Below, in pieces: positions 8,628 through 21,140 of a stretch of 64,000 nt of DNA. Position 1 is the stretch's first letter. Each line of letters begins with the position of its first letter. Made by a program: the position numbers and the translations under genes. The notes below the pieces were generated by a model. That model searched no databases. It was given only the letters and a program-made list of their open reading frames with translations, and had not been told where the DNA came from. The DNA lies in NCBI RefSeq assembly GCF_000004195.4, contig NC_030683.2:90315410-90379409 (forward strand), read 5' to 3'. Source of the stretch: Xenopus tropicalis (Eukaryota; Chordata; Amphibia; Anura; Pipidae).

Positions 8628-9868
8628 TATGCCTAAAATCTAGTGGAGCAATTTAAAAATGCATTAAAAATAAAGCAATGAATTTGTGTGCCTTAAAGAT
8701 TTATTTGGTAGTACTTAATAATGTGATAATCTGTCTAAAGAGATAAAGGGAATAACAGATTAAGCACCCTTGATTTAAATTCAGGAATGGAATAGGCCTG
8801 TTTGTAATAAAGCAAGCAGTATCATAAAAAGGGAAATATGTGTGGTAATGGCATCGCTTTATTGTAATATATTGCTTTTTTGACAAAAAGATATATGATT
8901 TCAATTGTTTTTTCTGATATAAATCTAATTTTCTAAACAATATTAAACAATGCAACAATAGACTTTTCCAAGCTAACCAAATCCCTACTTTGTTGTTTTA
9001 GTGTATAATAATTATAGCAATGTATTGATTGCCTGCCTACACAGTAAGGTAGTTATTCCAAAGTAAGTGTGTGTGTTATACTGGCAACCCTCTTACAGCA
9101 GTGCCTTAAGGTTGCCATTTAAAGCAATCTGCTGAGCAGTGGGTTCTAATTTGAGTTATTGAAAATTTCTTTTTCATTTTGCTTTCCCTGAAGCCTAAAT
9201 AAAAGAAGATCAAAGTGGAGTATGAAACATTTTGATAGGGAGTGAAGAAGTTTATTATCTGCAATGTTTGCAAGATTATCATTCTCTGGGCTACAAAACG
9301 CATCCTCTTGGGTATATGATAACAATTGCATTCAGTAAAGTAGGACAATATCTTGGTTTCTCGTTGGAGCCATATATTTTAATATCAATAAAACGCTGGC
9401 CTTCCTGTAAACGAATGTACCACACCTGTCACTGTGTTATTAGATTTTATTTCCTATAACCTTTCTCTGACTCTATGCTCAAAACCTGATCTAAGCAGAC
9501 CATGTTATGTGTGTAAAGAACATGCACTTAGGTTCTTCTTACAAAGAAGTGTATTCTGGTCCATTCACTGATATCCAGGACATTTTTGCACCTTAATTAA
9601 GCTATAAACCATGGTATTTATATATTTATATGCACGTTGTTGAGCTGGTTGGATGGACACATTGGTGGGTAGGAACTTGTAGTTGCTGGCAAGACAAATG
9701 GGGCAGTGACATGCAAAAAATCTAGTCCTGTTATGAGAAACTTGAACTTTACAGCATTTCATTTAAATTACAAGGAAGAAGTGGATGTCCTTAGTTATTT
9801 CAGGAATAGACTTCACAGACTGGTGTGCTTCTTTGGTGGTTCATGTACACATGAGCAGGCAAATTTGG
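8628..9868. other. gene-free AT-rich spacer
   Basis: Several 60-85 codon frames on both strands show no motif, no consistent codon use and overlap each other; they look like chance. No element end recognised. Confidence 0.5.
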
Positions 9869-9876
9869 TATGTGAT

Positions 9877-10073
9877 TAGTGATGAGCGAATTTTTTCGCC
9901 AGGCATGGATTCGCAGCGAATTTCCGCATTTCGCCATTGGCGAATTGTTTCGCGAAACTTCAGTAAAAATTTACAGCGGCAAAAAAAACGTGCTACAAAT
10001 GCGTTTCGCAAATTTTCTTGCCGTTTCGCAAATTTTATGGCGAAGCGAAACTGGACAGATTCGATCATCACTA
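9877..10073 (+). mobile_element. hAT-type MITE, TAGTGATGAGCG family, copy 1
   Basis: Starts TAGTGATGAGCGAATTTTTT and ends GATTCGATCATCACTA, an inverted pair. The first bases fit the hAT consensus YAGNG. The interior has the family phrase 'caggcatggattcgcagcgaatttc' (split here by 10-base blocks) and CpG-rich GCGAAAC runs, making it one of the least decayed copies. No clear 8-bp duplication here (TATGTGAT versus TAGAACCC), so the flanks may have changed. Confidence 0.8.
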
Positions 10074-11050
10074 TAGAACCCAAATGTGGGGCTTACAAAA
10101 AAGCAGGTTTGGTTTGAGGTTAATTTGTGGTGTGTCTAGGATAGAATCATAAATAATCAGATATCTGACGCATGAAAATAATAAGACCTTCTAGTACTCT
10201 ATTGCCATTTTACTTTGCATAAAAAACAGAATTTAATTTAGGAACAGGGTCATCTTTGGAACTTATTGAAATAAATTGCTGAAGTAAATTTATTCTATTA
10301 CTTAGTGGGATATCCCATGGCAAAAGGTTCCAATTGCTAAGGGCTTTTATTGCAAGAATATAATAATAATGGGCACATCAGAGTAACATAAGAATTCTCC
10401 TCCCCAGTAAAATGTTTTGTTAAAACCCACATGTTGTACATGGTATCATTTTCCTTGATCCATTATTGACTAGTTGGGGATTATTCAAAGATTGAGATCT
10501 AGGAAGAGCTCCCTGCGGCTGACATTCCAATAAGAACCGTATAACGGTATAAATCAGAGGAACTTTATTCTATTCTCTTTGTTTCATAAATTGTGGATTA
10601 GACATTCAGAAAGTATTATAAACATCTCAGAGAACCATCCACTAGAGAAGCAAATCATCCAATTATCCAGAATTGCTAAGCCCTTTTCTATAAATACAGT
10701 TTGCTCTGATTTTCCCATTCCCTAGGTCCTTGTTCATATCTTTATAACATTGTACCTTCATCTGCATTAAGCCCAGTACTAAATTCCTAGAGTAGTTATT
10801 CCGCATTTGCACCAATGCTGAATAGTTAGCACCAATATCATAATTGATGACTGTAAATAATAACATGAAAAGAAATAACATATCAAGTCAGATATATCAA
10901 TTTCAGAAACCTATTATTTTCTAAATGCACCAGGGTATGGGCTGGAACCCATGAAAACAAAGGAAAGGAAGTCTCTGCTCTGTAGAGTTTGGAAGAGATG
11001 AGCAAATTGCCTGCAGTCTATTCAGAAGCACAATTTGTTTTAGATGCTAT
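10074..11050. other. gene-free spacer
   Basis: AT-rich unique sequence. No gene, RNA or element end recognised. Confidence 0.5.
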
Positions 11051-11051
11051 T

Positions 11052-11298
11052 GACCTCATTTATCAAAAGGGGCAAGGTGCAAAGTCAAAAAGAGTGTGCC
11101 AAATGCACTTTGCACCTTATACAGCAATGGGCACTGTTACATTCACCCAAATGTGTTAACTAACAGTTGCAAATATTTCCACATCTGGAATAGAGCACAG
11201 TTATACCAGAATGCTGGGAAAAATAGTGCATTGTGGGTTAAACACTACCAATTTGTGCCAATGTTTTGCAAATTGTATCTCTTTGATAAATGAGCCCC
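11052..11298. mobile_element. diverged MITE with CTCATTTATCAAA ends
   Basis: Left GACCTCATTTATCAAA and right TTTGATAAATGAGCCCC form an inverted pair about 247 bp apart; just inside the left end is a palindromic TGCAAAG / CTTTGCA pair. Resembles the GGGGC-ended Harbinger-like group. Target duplication not recognisable. A 65-codon frame inside is non-specific. Confidence 0.55.
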
Positions 11299-13129
11299 AA
11301 AAATAATTTATAGAGATCCATTTTCTTTAGTCTTTGGATACCAAGAAATAAGAAGAGATAGGGGAAATAATAGAGAACAATGAATAGAAACCTGATCCAG
11401 ACTTTACACAATTAAGTGGGTAGAACACTTTATCTGGATTTATCAGATGAAGCAGGTTTCCATTTATCAATGTCCAGCACAATATAAAATTCACCATCCC
11501 TTGACAGTAAGCTGGTTATTGCTGGGATAAGCGCTAATTAAAGAAATCAAACTGATAGACGCCTGAAATTTTCATTTGGTTTTATAGGGCCAAGTCTGTC
11601 AAGATGTCAGAGACTTAATTGTATGTTTCTTGTTTTAAAGACATCGGCTACATTACACGCCTTTTCTCTTGAACAATTGGAAACCCAGGAGAGACGTTAG
11701 ATTAAGATAATTAAGACCTTCTTTAATTTTTAGGGTATGAAACTTTCAGTTTAGTCCAGTAGATGTTAATAATGAAACTGAAATATTTCGTAGCCCATGC
11801 TTCTGCACTGTGCTGGTGAGACAAAAAAACCTCCATAACCTTTTTTTTGCAGCTGTTGTTAAAGAGGCAGTACAACCCTTGATTAGCTTGAGTTTGATGA
11901 ATGGGTCTATTGCTTTAATCACAAAACTTGAGCTAAACAAGGCAAATACAGAAACTGAAGCTACTCCATGTTTGGTTCTTGTGAGGTAGAAAATTAGATT
12001 ACTGCTACCTTACATATGTATGTTTAGCACAAGTGCTATTAATTGAACTCACATAGAACAAGGAGATATATTCCCCCTTTACATTTTGTAAGGATATATG
12101 GCTAACAATAGAGCAGATACACACACATATGTATTCACCATTAGGGAACAGCTATAGGCAGCAGCATGCATTGGTAGTTCCAATATAACCCTGCAATATA
12201 AACCTCTATAGCATGCCTGATGCCCATAATTTATCAGTGAGAACATTTGCACATTAATTTACTACACAAAAAAACAAATGGGTTAATTAATTAAAACTGG
12301 TGATATCAAGACTTGGAGCCTCCTTAAACTGAAATTCAGCAACAGCTGGAATGCCTAGGCCACATAATCTGGATTTAAACTAATTTCCATTTCTTAGAGG
12401 AGATGCTTCTATCTGACTAGCTGTCCTTTGGCAATCTAAGTCATTCTCCAATGCACAGGAAACAAACACTGGTGTGTGCGTCTAAGAAAGGCCTCCTGCT
12501 GCAACGTGCTCTACTTATTTACTGTCTGTTTGGGAAGGAAAGTCACACACTTCTCCCCTTAGGTTTTCTCATGTCTATTTAACAGATTCCAAGATACCAA
12601 CAAAAATACATTGAGCTTAAAAGATGAAATGCCATTAAAGGATAAATAATCCTTAGGTGCATTAAAGTGGTTTTGTGGCAAATATGTTTTGCAACTTGTG
12701 AAGTGGAACGAAGAGATGTTTTTCATGGTGTCTGATGTTGTCTCTCAGTTATGATATCTTAAGGTCGCTGACAGGAGCTCCCCACAGAGGAGAAACACTA
12801 CAGGAATGTCACAGAGAGGAAATCTTTCCACATATCTTTCTAAAACATATTTTGGACTTTTATAGATAGAAAACTTTTTTTTTACTGTGAAGTAAAACCT
12901 CAGCAAAATCTGTATTTCCATGTTTTAATATTTACAATTGATGTCTTTTTAAAATGGGGCCATTACTTAAAGCCAGATTTTGTAGTATATTTAGCTGGCA
13001 GCATTGTGCAGCATCAGCAGAATTAGAGCGCTGTTAGCCTGCTGTGCAATACTTTGCTTTAGTGGAGATGGTGAATTCTTAGTAACAATGCTGCTCAGAG
13101 AGGTTCAGCTTGCACTCTCTAACTCTTAC
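11299..13129. other. gene-free spacer
   Basis: Unique AT-rich DNA with scattered A and T runs. No gene or repeat end that I can support. Confidence 0.5.
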
Positions 13130-13270
13130 CCCCATATGTAATAAAAGGCACTAAGTTTGCCCAGGACCAGTAACCCATAGCAACAAAAAGACGTTTGACC
13201 AGTAAATTCTACCTGCTGATTGGTTGCTATGGGTTACTGTTCCTGCTTAATTCCTTTGATTACATAACCC
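13130..13270. mobile_element. MITE with internal hairpin
   Basis: Ends CATATGTAATAAAAGGCACT (from 13133) and CCTTTGATTACATAACCC are imperfect inverted complements. Inside, a perfect 17-bp inverted repeat (CAGTAACCCATAGCAAC, 13168-13184; complement 13223-13239) forms a strong stem with a 38-nt loop. The 'ttggttgctatggg' core recurs in weakened form near 26347 and 59090, suggesting a family. Confidence 0.6.
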
Positions 13271-13545
13271 AGTTACTGTACAAATCCCCAGTCACTCCAA
13301 ACTGGCGAAAAAATTACCCTCTAGCAACTCATGCTTGTAGTCCCAACCAGTGCTCCATTTATTACACCAAGGGACAGATTTTATGGTGCCAAACTTTTTT
13401 TTATTTAATAAAGCCTGCTTGGGGAAAAATACCCTAACAAACTAGCCTTTTTTCCTGAAAACCCTGCGTGAGTTTCTTAACTCTATGCGTGTTTCCTTTA
13501 GGATTGCTCGAGCAATCATACATTTGCGCCTTAGAGGCATTGTGC

Positions 13546-13816
13546 GAGGCGAGGCCACAAAGGCCCGGGCCTAGAGTGGCAACAATTTAGGGGCGGCATG
13601 CCACCCCGCTGCACTGTAATTCTGAAATTTGCTGCCATACGGAGCAATGGGGACTTCTCCCCACTGCTCCGTATGTGAGTATAAATGGACGCGCATGCGC
13701 CCTGTGGGCGGCGGCGGCAGCATTCGCGAATGTGCGTAGAGCGTAATGCGCATGTGGGGGGGGGGGGGCACCTATGGGGGCTGCCTCGGGGCACCCGGAT
13801 AACAAATCTGGCGCTG
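13546..13816 (-). mobile_element. GC-rich hAT-type MITE, left end eroded
   Basis: Inverted relative to 62002-62277 and sharing its modules: CACAAAGGCCCGGGCCTAG, GGGGCGGCATGCC, a stem made of two CATACGGAGCA-type arms, and an end AAATCTGGCGCTG. The block is far richer in GC than its surroundings (GCGCATGCGC motifs, a 14-G run at 13756-13769). The left terminus is missing or mutated, so no target duplication is visible. Frames across it on both strands (60-117 codons) follow from the absence of stops in GC-rich sequence and are not genes. Confidence 0.7.
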
Positions 13817-13819
13817 GTT

Positions 13820-14010
13820 ATTATTTATTTATATAGCACCATATTCCTCAGCATTTATGTAGAGATAACAATACATCATTCCCTACCTCAGCGGAGCTTA
13901 CAATCTATGGTCCCTATCATATTCACACACACACACTATTGTCTATTAGGATCCCAGCATTGCAAGGCAGCAGTGCTAACCATTGTACCTCCTCACCATG
14001 CTGCCCTGTT
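13820..14010 (+). repeat. fragment of a widespread interspersed repeat
   Basis: Contains 'tttatatagcacc', 'gtggagcttacaatct'-like wording (cggagcttacaatctatggt), 'cacacacacactattgtc' and 'gcagcagtgctaacca' in the order I associate with a common amphibian and fish dispersed repeat. Weaker relatives are at 32925-33050 and 52395-52500. Class (SINE or LINE tail) not assigned. Confidence 0.5.
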
Positions 14011-15407
14011 TATAGAGACCTTTATCAATTCTTTATGAAATGTGCAACTGAAATTTGGTTGTGATACCAAAATTAATTTCTGCCATTGCCTACCCAATGT
14101 CCTTCTGAATGCTGAAAGTGAAACGGGATGGATTTATGCACCACTATGCCTGACCTAAAAGGCCTGACATAATTATTGTTATGCAACAAATGATTTAACA
14201 TTTGTCTAGGTTCTTGCAACAAGGGAACCAGGAACCAATATGACTTCTACTATAGATACCATGACATGAAAGCAGAAGGTCAAAGTTCCTGAAATCATAG
14301 ATGAACCAAAGTCAATAAGTCATGGCTTTTGAATTGCACCTGAGATTCTAATAATTTGGCATTATTTCTAATAATGACCAAGAGGCTAACTGCCCACTGG
14401 CAGTTTGTCAAATCTACATCTGGCATCTACAGAAGTCTGCATGGATGCTTTATGTGCAACACACTATTGGAACCAAATTATATTGCAGCAGATCAATCAC
14501 TGTGTTACTCTAATTTTAAGCAATTTTGATGCATTGTTTAAATCTGGAAAAGAGGTAGCATTCATTAAGTCTTGGAAAGTATTGTCACTGCTTCTTGGTA
14601 ATTTCATCATGAGAACCAGCCAATTCAGAAGATTAATACTGCAACTGTGTTGTTATTCTGAAATGGCAGAGAAAACTTATAGAGCCCTATGTATATAGTA
14701 AAATCATAAAGTATTAGGATTTCCTAATCGCCTGTACTTGAGTAGACTCATTAAATTAACTACCTCAATTAAGCATGTTCAACAAAGGAATTAAATAACC
14801 TCTGTGACATTGGCTTGCAATAATTATATCCTGCACAAAATATTCTAGCTATCTCACCTACAGTAGCTGTGTTATTAAACTGTGCCAGTGTGGAAGCTGA
14901 TTGCCCAAGTTATGCTAAATGCATTCCAATCGCAAATCCTGCTTTCAAACTCATTAAAAACAAGTGTACAAACAAAACTGGCTTTTACTGTACGTATTAA
15001 GGGGCCGTTGAAATATATTTTCTTCCTAATAAGCTAAGTTATGTTATTTGAAGCTACAGAACAAGGTGAGAGTAAAGATTATATTCTCTAGGGACAACTC
15101 TGTATTGGAAACCTGGTGCAGTAGTTCCTTGCATTTAGACACTGTCAGCTATAGTTGAGGGTTTATGGATATTTTTCAGCACTGCAGGGGTTAAATAAAT
15201 AAAAAATGCTATATAATTCAAGCCTTAAAAATAAAAATCAACCACAAATTGTCTTGCCATTTTCTGGAAAAAAATACCAGCTTTCCTATACTTTTATCTT
15301 TCTTCCCTACTTATTACATTGGCATAAAGCATCCCTTTTTTAGCCAGGCTGACAAAATACTAGCCTGGTGGCAACCTAACTTGCAACTTAAACTGTCTGC
15401 ATTACAC
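14011..15407. other. gene-free spacer
   Basis: No MITE end or coding signal seen. A 97-codon frame at 14405-14698 has no recognisable motif. Confidence 0.5.
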
Positions 15408-15410
15408 TAA

Positions 15411-15811
15411 GGGGCACAATTACTAAAACTCTAACATTTCCCATTTTTTTATTTCTAAAAATTCAAATAAATTTGTTTCCACAAATGTTTTACATTTACT
15501 AAAAAGTCTGAACTGAAAAAGTCAGCCGTAGAAAAGTCACAAAGATCCCAAAACCGCAACTTTTTTGAATTATTGCAAAAATCCGAAACCTCTAACATTC
15601 AGAGACAAAAGAAGGATCTTCAAGGAAAGGGAAGGGACCTCGGTCTTCTGACTTCTAAATGATCTTGGCAAGTTTTAGCTGGTGAATTGTTGGATTTGAA
15701 TTTTTAGCCGTTCGAACACAGTAAATTGCAAAAAAATCTTGACTTTTTTTGCGACTTTAAGTGCTAAAAATCCAAATTAGAAACCCACCTGAGAATTAGT
15801 AAATGGCCCCC
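15411..15811. mobile_element. Harbinger-like MITE, about 400 bp, TAA duplication
   Basis: GGGGCACAATTACTAA at the left and TTAGTAAATGGCCCCC at the right are inverted complements, flanked by TAA at 15408-15410 and 15812-15814, the TWA expected of PIF/Harbinger. The interior carries 'tgacttctaaatgatcttgg', matched by 'tgacttctacatgaccttga' near 59560, so 59400-59650 is a diverged relative. No transposase frame. Confidence 0.7.
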
Positions 15812-15814
15812 TAA

Positions 15815-18689
15815 AAGTTCATTGAGGTAAAATACATAATTGAGGTAAAATTCATAACAAGTGGTATTAAATACTGTTAGTATATTTTGCAAATGGAAAT
15901 ATTAGATTCATACTATCCCTTTAAATATCTCAATTTAAATAGCAAAAAAAGTTAAGCTGGAGAAGGATCAAAAGCGTATCACTTTGCTTTGTGTTTGACA
16001 TTTTTAATTCTGTAGTTTACCAAAACAATTTTGCCCTTTGCAAATCAAACCGACTACTTTTATGCTGTCATTAGTCTTGCCAATCCTGCAATTATCAAAA
16101 AAGATTTGTTGTTTCACATGGGAAAATAAAAGGGCAGGCTTTCTAATAAAGCATCAAACTAAAACAAATGCATTAATGAGCAGAGAGCCGTGTACAAAGG
16201 GGAGAGGGAAAAATGCTAAGTTTTCCTTTTTCTGTCATGATAAAGGCATTATTTGTTTAAACCTAAGAATATACATTCAGGGGCATTTCTGAGGCGACTC
16301 CTCCAATGCTGCCCCCCTCACCCCCGGCATTTACCTTTACAGCACTGGAGGGGTTCCAGGGGGGGCCGCATCGCTAGTGTAGAGAGCGCAATTGTGCCTT
16401 CTGCACTAGCAGAGCCTAATTTCCATTTTAAAGAACGGAAATTCGTCTCTTAAAGTTACCAGGAGCAACTTTTGGAGCTCTGCCGTCTGAGGTGAGTTTC
16501 TCAACTCGCCTCATGGTAGCAGCTTCCCTGTATACATTGAATAAATAGACCAATAACAATCACGGACAAATGCTTAAAAACACATAGCTTTGGGATCTGA
16601 AAAACAATTGCAGCTAAACAGAAAGGAGAGTTTCTGGGGTATGAGATTGACTTCATTCCAAGACAGGACAGCATCCAAGATTCAATGCCAGCCCAATGCC
16701 GTCTATTCCAATTAGTAAAAGTACAGCCAAAAGATGATTGGCAAACCATAGCCTTTGTGGTTTTTCCAAACCACTAACCAACAGAGAACATTAAGCATAA
16801 GCCAAGCAACATGGAAATGTCACTGCTGCAGATGAAAGAATCTTGTTAAGAGAGGAATTATAATGGGAAGTTTGTGGTTACAGTCAGAAAACTTATGGGA
16901 GGAGATGGTCATATGAGATTTTAAAGCAACACAGCATAAAATATATGGTTGTGAGAATACAAACAAGTAACATGCAATACAATAGTATAGGATCATTTAG
17001 CACTTTTCACACCATCCACTCATAGACTTAGATTTAATTTTAATTCTGTTCATAAAGCAGGTATCTGGGTCAAACAAACATATGGTATGAATAGAAATGC
17101 ATAAGTTCTTCAAATCTTAATTTAGCGCTCATACTGCTGGGCTGAATGTATATTATTCTGTAAGAACTCTGAGCATTATAATAAACACAGCAGGAAAGCA
17201 AAATCCAATTGTTATTCAATCTTCTCACTTAATAAAATGTGATCACATGCAAAGTGACTTCGGGAAGATTTAAAGCTGTTCAAAACACAGTTGTAGGCAA
17301 GCTAGAAACCTTAGATATGCTGCTTCTCAGCTACACTGAGCTCTAACACCCAACTGAAATGGATGTGTTCAAAGCAGCCAAACACATCCTGACAAATTGA
17401 CACTTTGATGGATGTGCCAGTTCTTTAAAACTCTTTTCTTGCTGCCACAATGTATTTATTGACAGGAAATTGTTAATAAAGGGCAAAAATATTAAACTAT
17501 GGATTTTCAGCAGTTTCATAATAAATTCATCTGCCCTGTTATTACAGCACTAAGTACTGTACTGACATCTTTGTGGAACTTCATACTAACCTTTTATTCT
17601 TACCCTGGGAGTAGCCCATGTGTTGTCACTAAGAACAATTTTTACTGCACAGCTAAAAAGGCAATTAGGGGGGTACTAATTAGATCTTAATTAGGGCACA
17701 CAGTTGCTTTTGCTTTAGTCATACAGTTGGAGGGGTGGGGCCCAGTGCTTAGCATATTATACAGAACATTGAAGGTTTGAATGTTAGCCTCTAAACAGTT
17801 AACTATGCAAAATTAAAAGGATGTGAGAAATAGAAGAGGTTAACAAAGAAAATGTTAGGAATTTAAAACTTAATATATATCTGTTTTGCATAGGTTCCCT
17901 ACAGAAGCACATCAATACGATCACATTCATTGCATATGATCAGATTTCTCCAAGCTGTATGAATACAACATTGATTCCTACAAACACAATAAAGGTCACA
18001 AGAAATAGGAACAAAAATGTACTCTCAGTGCAACAAATGTCATGTGATAACAAAGCAAATGAGTTTAGGTTTTAAATATCCAATTGCACAAAGTTCTGAC
18101 CCATTGTACACATTTGGAATTCACAGCGCTGGCCTGAAGGATTATCTTCTCGTCCCAAATTAATTACTTTTTCATGATTGGTTTCAGAATGCATATTTAC
18201 TTTTTTTCAAATGGTCCACCGGGTGTATCAACACCTTGGGAAATTTAAAAGATTTCAATCTATGCTGTCTTTTATTATTGTTATTCTGTATGCAGCGTTA
18301 TTTCTCCTGTGTAGAATTTCAAGAGAGATTTACATTTTTTTTTCCAGATAGCAGCAATGCAAACTCTTTTTTTTAGTGAATGTGGAAGCAGCTGATGAGA
18401 TATGAACAATACAGTAAAATACACACTACTAGTGCCAGGATCCAACCACTAGCATATCAATTATTTATGACTGCTGTTGTCTTAAAGGGCTACCATACAC
18501 TTATATATTCTTGGAGAACTGTGCTTAGTACAGGGAGATATCTAGGCTGGTACAAAATTTTGTTCTATACCTATGTAAGAATTAAGAAAACCTAGTGGGT
18601 TGTCCCTACTCCTGGCTAGCTATGCCCTACCCCCTTTTAGTTTCTTGTTAGGGATTATTACACAATATATACATTTTTTTTACATGACC
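15815..18689. other. gene-free spacer
   Basis: AT-rich unique sequence. A GC-richer segment at 16290-16390 (CCCCCCTCACCCCCGG, GGGGGGGCCGC) may be a decayed hAT element of the kind found at 30294-30477. No supported gene. Confidence 0.45.
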
Positions 18690-18881
18690 ACAACTTAGAC
18701 ATGACTGCAACTTTAAATTGACTGCAACTTTTCTGACACAACTGTGACTTTTTTTCTCACTCCAAATACATTAAAGTGAATGGGTGTTTTTCTCAGCAAT
18801 TTCAAGAAAAAAATCTGCCAATGGTGAAATGTGGAATTTTGCAGCGAATACTTGCCTGGCAAAAAAAATTGCTCATCACTA
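18690..18881 (-). mobile_element. hAT-type MITE, TAGTGATGAGCG family, copy 2, truncated
   Basis: Read on the minus strand it begins TAGTGATGAGCAATTTTTTT and continues with the family's 'GCCAGGCAAGTATTCGCTGC' wording. The far end has no recognisable inverted terminus, so it is truncated or strongly mutated. The boundary given is approximate. Confidence 0.65.
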
Positions 18882-18885
18882 ATTA

Positions 18886-18966
18886 TTTGTTTATGGGAGA
18901 TGGCCTTCTTATAAATCAGAGCTTTCTGGACAACAGGTTTCCTGTTAATGGATCCCATACTTGTAA
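18886..18966 (+). mobile_element. 3' fragment of ACAGGTATGG-ended MITE
   Basis: Contains 'atgggagatggcctt', 'gctttctgga' and 'atggatcccatacttgtaa', the last 80 bp of the family seen at 1168-1299. It abuts the hAT-type MITE on its left, which suggests that the hAT copy landed in it or that both were truncated together. Confidence 0.6.
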
Positions 18967-19849
18967 CATATTTTCATAAATTGGGGTTCAAGCATAAAGG
19001 AGATAAACATACCTTAATCTTAATATTCCTATTAGATAAAGACAAAGGAACCACAAAACATGATAGTTGAGTGATTATTAAGTGTCCTTACTGGTACAGC
19101 TAGCAGTCAGAGCAATATATGAGATTAATGAGAGTCTTACATATATGAGATTTTGATTTACTAGTTACACAGCTTATGTACTGAGTCATACACTCCAAGA
19201 ACAATGAGAGTATTTTCATTCATTGCTAATGTAGTGTTTATTCTTGCTACACTACTGTACCTAGCAGATATTCCATACATTGCCATGCCATTGCTATCTT
19301 ATATAGCTGGTAGGCACTTTCTTATAAACAGATGGCCTTCATTTATTAGCTTAGAATCCTATGAGGGAAATTTGTTTGGAGCTAGCTTTTGTCGTGGCAT
19401 TTTAATAGATATTGCTCGCTGGGGGAAACAGGTAATAACGAAAGGCCCTGAAAAAATCAGAGCTAACCCTGATCATTTGTTCCTCAAGGCTTGTAAATGA
19501 TTTCTGTGGCACCATTTACTGCCTTCCATAAGAAGCTGACATTCAGGATGCAGTCAAATTACAGGTGATACAAGGAGACAGTATAATGGCTGACACTATA
19601 GAAGCACCTGTCCAGACTGGGTACATTTTATTGAACAGTGCAGCACTTTATTATTGCCCCAGAATGTACTTGATCTGATTTTGTGTCATTTTGTTCAATT
19701 TAAATGGACAATGCCTATCAATGTTCCATCTAATCTAAAGAGCAGAGATTATAAGAAAATATTGTTTCCCTTGAATAAAACTGCTGTCACATAGCTTATT
19801 ATAAACTGCCTTTCATTAACTCCCAAGCCCAGGGAGAAATACTTAGTGC

Positions 19850-20015
19850 TAGTGATGGGTGAATCTGTCCCTTTTTGGCAAATATTTGTGACAGTGAATG
19901 TCACAATTTTTTTTTTTGTTGCTGCAACTTTTTCCAAGCCACACATGTACAATACAATGCAGTCTATGGGCTTTTTTTTCATGGCAAAGCCTGGCAAAAA
20001 ATGTAACCATGACTA
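19850..20015 (-). mobile_element. hAT-type MITE, TAGTGATGAGCG family, copy 3, old
   Basis: On the + strand it starts TAGTGATGGGTGAATCTGTC and ends GCCTGGCAAAAAATG...CATGACTA, that is, the family in reverse. Flanks CTTAGTGC (19842-19849) and TTTAGCAC (20016-20023) agree at five of eight positions, the differences being transitions, as expected of an aged duplication. CpGs have mostly become TG/CA. Confidence 0.65.
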
Positions 20016-20023
20016 TTTAGCAC

Positions 20024-21039
20024 TATTTTAATCTCTAACCTTCATGATTATATTTCCCTATGTATAGTAGACTTCTGTATAATCATTATGACTGAAATCA
20101 CAGTCAAGATTGAGAAACTGCTCCTTGCTCTGGGAGAAAGAGTGGAACTACTGTAAATAATTCTCATTTTCTTTATTTTTCTTACACAGGGATAACATTA
20201 GCTACTAACAGTTCACCCTCCATGCGCCTTAATATAAAAATATGATTCATTGTATTAAAACAAGAGGAATTGCAATTTTTTGTATAGAATCCCAATTTAC
20301 ACAAGTGTAAAGTATCAATGTAACTCAGACTGTATTACAGCACTGTGCCTAACAGTAATTGGTTTAGAAAAAGTCAGATATGAGTAGGCAGATGGTTGTG
20401 AAATACAAATTTTTTCCATCAGTATTTAATAGCTATGCATAATAATATCATTACACTTGGACACCACATTGCTGCATGTCTTAAAATAGCACAGCTAATG
20501 TAATATTAATCTTTTCTTTAGTGTAGTCTTACTGTTTTACAATTGTTTGTATTTTTCAATATTATTTATGACATAGCCCATAGCCTGTATATTTGAGTAT
20601 GATTTAAATTTATGCAAAATGAACAAAATATAGACTGCATATAATTCTGGATTATGATATGGTAAAAAATGAATAAAACCAATTGTATATTTAAGGCTAT
20701 CATTTCCCATTACAAATATTTTATTGGTTCAAGGATTTCTGGACCTCTAATTCTAGCAGACATACCATAAATGAATTATTCATTGTAATTCGCTGTATTA
20801 TAATAGAGCATATCCTGTTCATGCTCATGGGTATTTGCAATTTTCTGGGATTAGTATACAGCCTAAAACATAAGGCATGGGATAAATGTGCCGGGAAATG
20901 GCTCTTTGACTCCTGTGTAATCGTGTGACAGGAGAATCTATACAACCTGCAGTTTTTCGTGAAAAGACTTTAGAAAATAATGTAAGAATTAAAATATGCT
21001 TCTTTTCCACAGGGCATACTTTCTCTTGAAACCAACATT
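20024..21039. other. gene-free AT-rich spacer
   Basis: No supported gene or element end. Confidence 0.5.
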
Positions 21040-21140
21040 TCAGACATTTATGAGTCTAGCTTGATATAGGGCCATTTGGTGCCTGAAACGTAGCATTGCA
21101 TGTATAATGTTCTCTTGATTGTTAATAAAGTCGAATTTAT
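21040..21140 (+). repeat. possible retroelement 3' tail with GAAACGTAG motif
   Basis: Contains 'tagggccatttggtgcctgaaacgtagc' in split form followed 40 bp later by AATAAA (21124-21129). The order stem, GAAAC, then AATAAA resembles the 3' end of the PLE at 6898-6950. It may be a decayed tail of a related retroelement; too short and diverged to be sure. Confidence 0.3.

Noticed and set aside
13531..14038. Overlapping frames of 66-117 codons on both strands, rich in Pro and Arg
   Set aside because: They lie in a GC-rich hAT MITE where stops are rare; frames on both strands at once argue against coding.
19204..19500. 98-codon frame with a hydrophobic N-terminus resembling a signal or membrane segment
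   Set aside because: AT-rich DNA readily gives Phe/Ile/Leu/Val runs; no family resemblance and no supporting context.
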